Source: Alphaproteobacteria bacterium
GTDB taxonomy: Bacteria; Pseudomonadota; Alphaproteobacteria; M2410
Length of the DNA: 7,944 nucleotides
Assembly: GCA_021774955.1 (NCBI GenBank)
Contig: JAJFIN010000344.1
Coordinates: 1 to 7,944, forward strand
Direction: 5' to 3'
In this document: piece after piece, positions 5,450 through 7,944 of the stretch
How positions within the stretch are numbered: the first letter of the stretch is position 1
Layout of the letters: the number at the start of each line of letters is the position of its first letter
The notes under the pieces: generated by a model
What the model was told of the DNA's origin: nothing
What the model saw: the letters and a program-made list of their open reading frames with translations, nothing else
The model's database searches: none
Translations under genes and position numbers: made by a program

Positions 5450-7944
5450 TGCCCCAATCGTTCGAGAAGGGCGGGGACATGAACCTGATCTGCTTTGTAA
5501 TTTCCGGTCAGCGTATACATGACCAGATTGACACCAAAGCGGTAGGCCATCTCTCTCTGGCGTGTGCCGCCGGGGGATACCGGGGCTAGGGGATTGCCGT
5601 CTCGGTCCTTTGCCCACGCTGCGGGCCAGTCATTGCTACCGATGATCACTGTCGAAACACCGTCATTGGCAAGACTTTCCTTGCCTCCACTTTCATTCGT
5701 TTCAACTTCAACCCACACGGCTCCGCCGGTCCAACGTCCGGGGAAATCTTGCAGAAGATAGAATGACTTGGTCAGCACGTGAGAGGCCGGAACCTGTTCA
5801 AGATGAGGAATGTCCAGCTCACTCATGACCAATCGCAGCTTGGCTTCATTAGGTGTTGAAGGTCGGTTGGCGAAGGCTTGCGGCAATTGGCGTTGAAAAT
5901 CCTGGGTATCGAATAAAATGGTACCGCCGCTTTTTAAGTAGCGATCAATTTTGCGCAAGATAATGGGGTTCAACTCTGTTTGGTGTTCCGTAATCGGCCA
6001 ATAGATAAGAGGGTAGAAAGCGAGTTCGGATGTTTCGAGGTCGAGCCCGATCGGCGCACCTGGTTCCACCGCGGTCCGTCGAATGAGTTCTTGGCCCAAT
6101 CCAAAGAGGCCGGCATGGCTCATCGTATCTATCTTGGTGTCTCCGGTTTTAACATAGGCCAAGTGGATTTCACTGGTTGCCTCTAGAGCTAAGGTGTCAT
6201 CAGCTGCGTTGGCATCAGTGGTAAAAATTTGTAAGCAAATGACAGCAATTGCTAAGGCCGGTGCGGTGGTGGATCTCGATAGGAAATTCCGTTGAGTAAG
6301 GCGCGACAATGCATCTGTGAGGAAAAGCAGTGCCAGTCCGTCGATTAACAGAAGAATGAACGCGGCAGAAAGCGCCCAAGGTTTGACATTGAAACTACGC
6401 TCACCATCAGCGGCCATCAATGTGATGCCTGCGGGTAGATCTTCGATTGGTACGAGAGCCGCCAGGCCTTCGCTTAAATTCAAGGCGAGAGCATTTGAAG
6501 GCGATCCGTAGAGTCCCGGTGGTGCCTTTTGGTTTGGTGTCCAGGATTTGATGTCTTCAACAGATAGCGGGCTAATACTGGCTAGAGGTTGGCCCAAAAC
6601 ACCAAAGCCATCGAGGCTTTTCAGAGCTGCTAAATGTTCGCCAGCAAAGTCTTGGAGTGAAGTCGTTTCTGCGACGACTGAGAAAGCGACAATGCGTTCG
6701 AACATTTCAACAAACAACCCCGATAACGGTAAGGACGACCATTCGGGTGAAGCTGGAACATGAAAGAGAACGATCCATCCGTTACCATGAGGAGCTGCCG
6801 TGACGAGGGGTGTCCCGTCTGTAAGATGGGCCCAGGTGCGACCATCGCCAATTGTCGAGGGGTCTGCTAAAATCTGTCTACTGACGGTGACGTCATTTGG
6901 AATTGATAGACCATAAAAAGGGCTTCCTTCGGAGAAGTCAGCGAGGCTTTGGGGCGTATCCCAAGAAAGAACAGAACCAAGCGCGCGACTACCAGAGCGC
7001 AGTGGGACCGGCAACAATCGATCAGATTGCGCGGACAATCGAGGACCGGCGAACCGTACCAACAAACCACCATTGTCAATCCAATCAAATACTTTTGACT
7101 GTTCGCTAGTGATGACTTGGCCAATATCCGGCAATATCAGGATTGAGGGATTGTCCTCAAGCAGAGAAAGCGGCGACCCGGTACTTGCTTCTGCGATCGG
7201 TTCCAATGCGCGTTTGAGGTAATAGGCGTCTGACAAAAGGGGGCGCTCACGTTCATTCGAGCCACCGGCAATGATGCCGACTTTGCGACGGCGCCAGCGT
7301 TCGTCTAGTAGCACAATCGTCGCTGCTGATTGCTGACCGGCGATCTTGACCGTCGCGGCTTCATTGCGCAGTTCGAGCGGGAGAGACATATTGGTCGTGG
7401 CACTGAGGTCCGTTTCGCCAAAAGTGAATGGGGCTGATTGGAGCAATCTTTCGTTTTGAGCGCGAATATCAATTTGACCGGTAAAAGCACGCCCCTCACT
7501 TTGACGCTTCACGGCTATTTCGAAATTCCCTTCTTTCAACACCGGAGGAGAAAGGACAAGTAAAGACCCATCGTCGGTGATCGGCATGTACCAAGTGGGG
7601 CCAAGGGTTGCGAGCGAACGGGCAAATGGTTTGATTGCTCCAGAATCCAGGCCATCAGATATCCAGACAATCTCCGGTGGCCCAATACGTTGTGAATTTG
7701 CCGCGACGAAGGTATTTAGGCGCGTGGCCACCGGTTCTCGGTTGGTATTCCAAGGCACGGGTCTCAGCAGCTTTAATTTGGCGCGCGCCTCAATTGGTGT
7801 CAGGAGGCTAAGGTCGGTATCGGCCTTAGCGTTGGGTGCTGTCGGTAGAAGGATAAGCGGGCGACCTGCGCGATTTGCTTGATCAATGACGATTTCGGCC
7901 TGGCGCGTGTAGCTGTTCCAGTCTTGTGCTGAAGCCCAGCCGTT
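5446..7944 (-). CDS. DUF4159 domain membrane protein with VWA-like and GATase-like regions (5' end outside window)
   Basis: The frame is open to the right edge, and 832 residues are visible from NGWASAQDW to the conserved tail YKADQVHVPALLERLGQ. Order of parts (visible numbering): the end of a degenerate VWA domain (1-130) with WISDGLDSG near 94-102; a beta-rich region (about 135-215); a GATase1-like region (about 220-425) with DNGGLLVRFAGP and HGNGWIVLFHVP; two hydrophobic helices near 523-543 and 561-575; then DUF4159 (about 592-817) with IHLAYVKTGD, FYPLIYWPIT, SGGTILFDTQD and a GGTRQREMAYRFGVN stretch. The missing N-terminus probably holds a BatA-type two-helix anchor of roughly 80-100 residues. 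TTDANA after the last helix may place DUF4159 in the periplasm. Its only visible cysteine lies in the second helix. A GTG at 7758 is not the start, since the frame and family similarity continue upstream. It overlaps the next gene by 4 bp, indicating translational coupling. Function unknown; relatives lie beside MoxR ATPase and DUF58 genes. Confidence 0.92.
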   Translation of the reverse strand, partial: NGWASAQDWNSYTRQAEIVIDQANRAGRPLILLPTAPNAKADTDLSLLTPIEARAKLKLLRPVPWNTNREPVATRLNTFVAANSQRIGPPEIVWISDGLDSGAIKPFARSLATLGPTWYMPITDDGSLLVLSPPVLKEGNFEIAVKRQSEGRAFTGQIDIRAQNERLLQSAPFTFGETDLSATTNMSLPLELRNEAATVKIAGQQSAATIVLLDERWRRRKVGIIAGGSNERERPLLSDAYYLKRALEPIAEASTGSPLSLLEDNPSILILPDIGQVITSEQSKVFDWIDNGGLLVRFAGPRLSAQSDRLLPVPLRSGSRALGSVLSWDTPQSLADFSEGSPFYGLSIPNDVTVSRQILADPSTIGDGRTWAHLTDGTPLVTAAPHGNGWIVLFHVPASPEWSSLPLSGLFVEMFERIVAFSVVAETTSLQDFAGEHLAALKSLDGFGVLGQPLASISPLSVEDIKSWTPNQKAPPGLYGSPSNALALNLSEGLAALVPIEDLPAGITLMAADGERSFNVKPWALSAAFILLLIDGLALLFLTDALSRLTQRNFLSRSTTAPALAIAVICLQIFTTDANAADDTLALEATSEIHLAYVKTGDTKIDTMSHAGLFGLGQELIRRTAVEPGAPIGLDLETSELAFYPLIYWPITEHQTELNPIILRKIDRYLKSGGTILFDTQDFQRQLPQAFANRPSTPNEAKLRLVMSELDIPHLEQVPASHVLTKSFYLLQDFPGRWTGGAVWVEVETNESGGKESLANDGVSTVIIGSNDWPAAWAKDRDGNPLAPVSPGGTRQREMAYRFGVNLVMYTLTGNYKADQVHVPALLERLGQ

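Noticed and set aside
5450..5617. A 56-residue N-terminal extension of the 703-residue membrane protein, starting from position 5617
   Set aside because: It runs inside the well-conserved end of the DUF4159 gene in another frame, and its Arg/Pro/Ser-rich translation looks like an out-of-frame product. The ATGA overlap at 5449 gives a hydrophobic-anchor start.
7756..7758. GTG as the start of the DUF4159 protein
   Set aside because: The frame continues upstream without a stop to the window edge and gives sensible sequence (NGWASAQDW, RAGRPLILLPTAP) typical of the VWA-like region, so the true start lies outside.
7577..7882. 101-codon plus-strand open frame opposite the DUF4159 gene
   Set aside because: It is antisense to a clearly conserved protein-coding region, its translation shows no recognisable fold, and it has no convincing ribosome site. 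The other antisense frames of similar size across 3338-7944 were dismissed likewise.

Overview
The window looks like ordinary chromosomal DNA from an alphaproteobacterium of moderate GC content (about half, judged by eye). Three things point that way. The large minus-strand operon (DUF4159 membrane protein followed by a VWA/GATase-like membrane protein) is a typical alphaproteobacterial gene pair. The DUF2306, HAD and SDR proteins have the sequence style of that class. Shine-Dalgarno signals are mostly weak. I see no mobile elements, tRNA or rRNA genes, CRISPR arrays or broken genes. A genus cannot be named from this sequence alone.

Layout: (1) 2-409, plus strand: the last 135 codons of a class II fructose-bisphosphate aldolase. 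(2) 412-810, minus: a small four-helix DUF2306 membrane protein whose stop lies 2 bp from the aldolase stop. (3) 937-1599 and 1622-2539, minus: a two-gene unit, with an SDR oxidoreductase resembling the hydroxyacyl-CoA dehydrogenase part of peroxisomal MFE-2 transcribed first and a HAD-IA phosphatase 22 bp downstream. (4) 2540-2841: a 302-bp divergent intergenic region with a possible SDR promoter, an 11-codon arginine-rich mini-ORF and two inverted repeats. (5) 2842-3333, plus: a YhbS-type GNAT acetyltransferase with an altered acetyl-CoA loop. (6) 3338-5449 and 5446-7944, minus: two large membrane proteins joined by an ATGA start/stop overlap. The upstream DUF4159 protein is cut by the window edge.

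How the genes work together: the two large proteins almost certainly act together at the inner membrane and periplasm. Both combine a VWA-like domain with a GATase1-like domain, and the first adds a C-terminal DUF4159 domain. In related genomes such pairs lie next to MoxR ATPase and DUF58 genes (family knowledge, not visible here). That suggests a MoxR/VWA chaperone-type module whose substrate is unknown. The SDR and HAD genes are probably co-transcribed, but no shared pathway can be proven. The aldolase belongs to central glycolysis/gluconeogenesis and is unrelated to its neighbours.

The observations most worth a second look are: the cysteine-free 'glutamine amidotransferase' protein; the apparent shared architecture and paralogy of the two operon proteins, one with an intact and one with a degenerate MIDAS; the arginine-rich mini-ORF and hairpin ahead of the GNAT gene; and the Gly-to-Met change in the GNAT acetyl-CoA loop. 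No clearly new system was proven. The DUF4159/VWA pair is the best candidate for unexplained biology.
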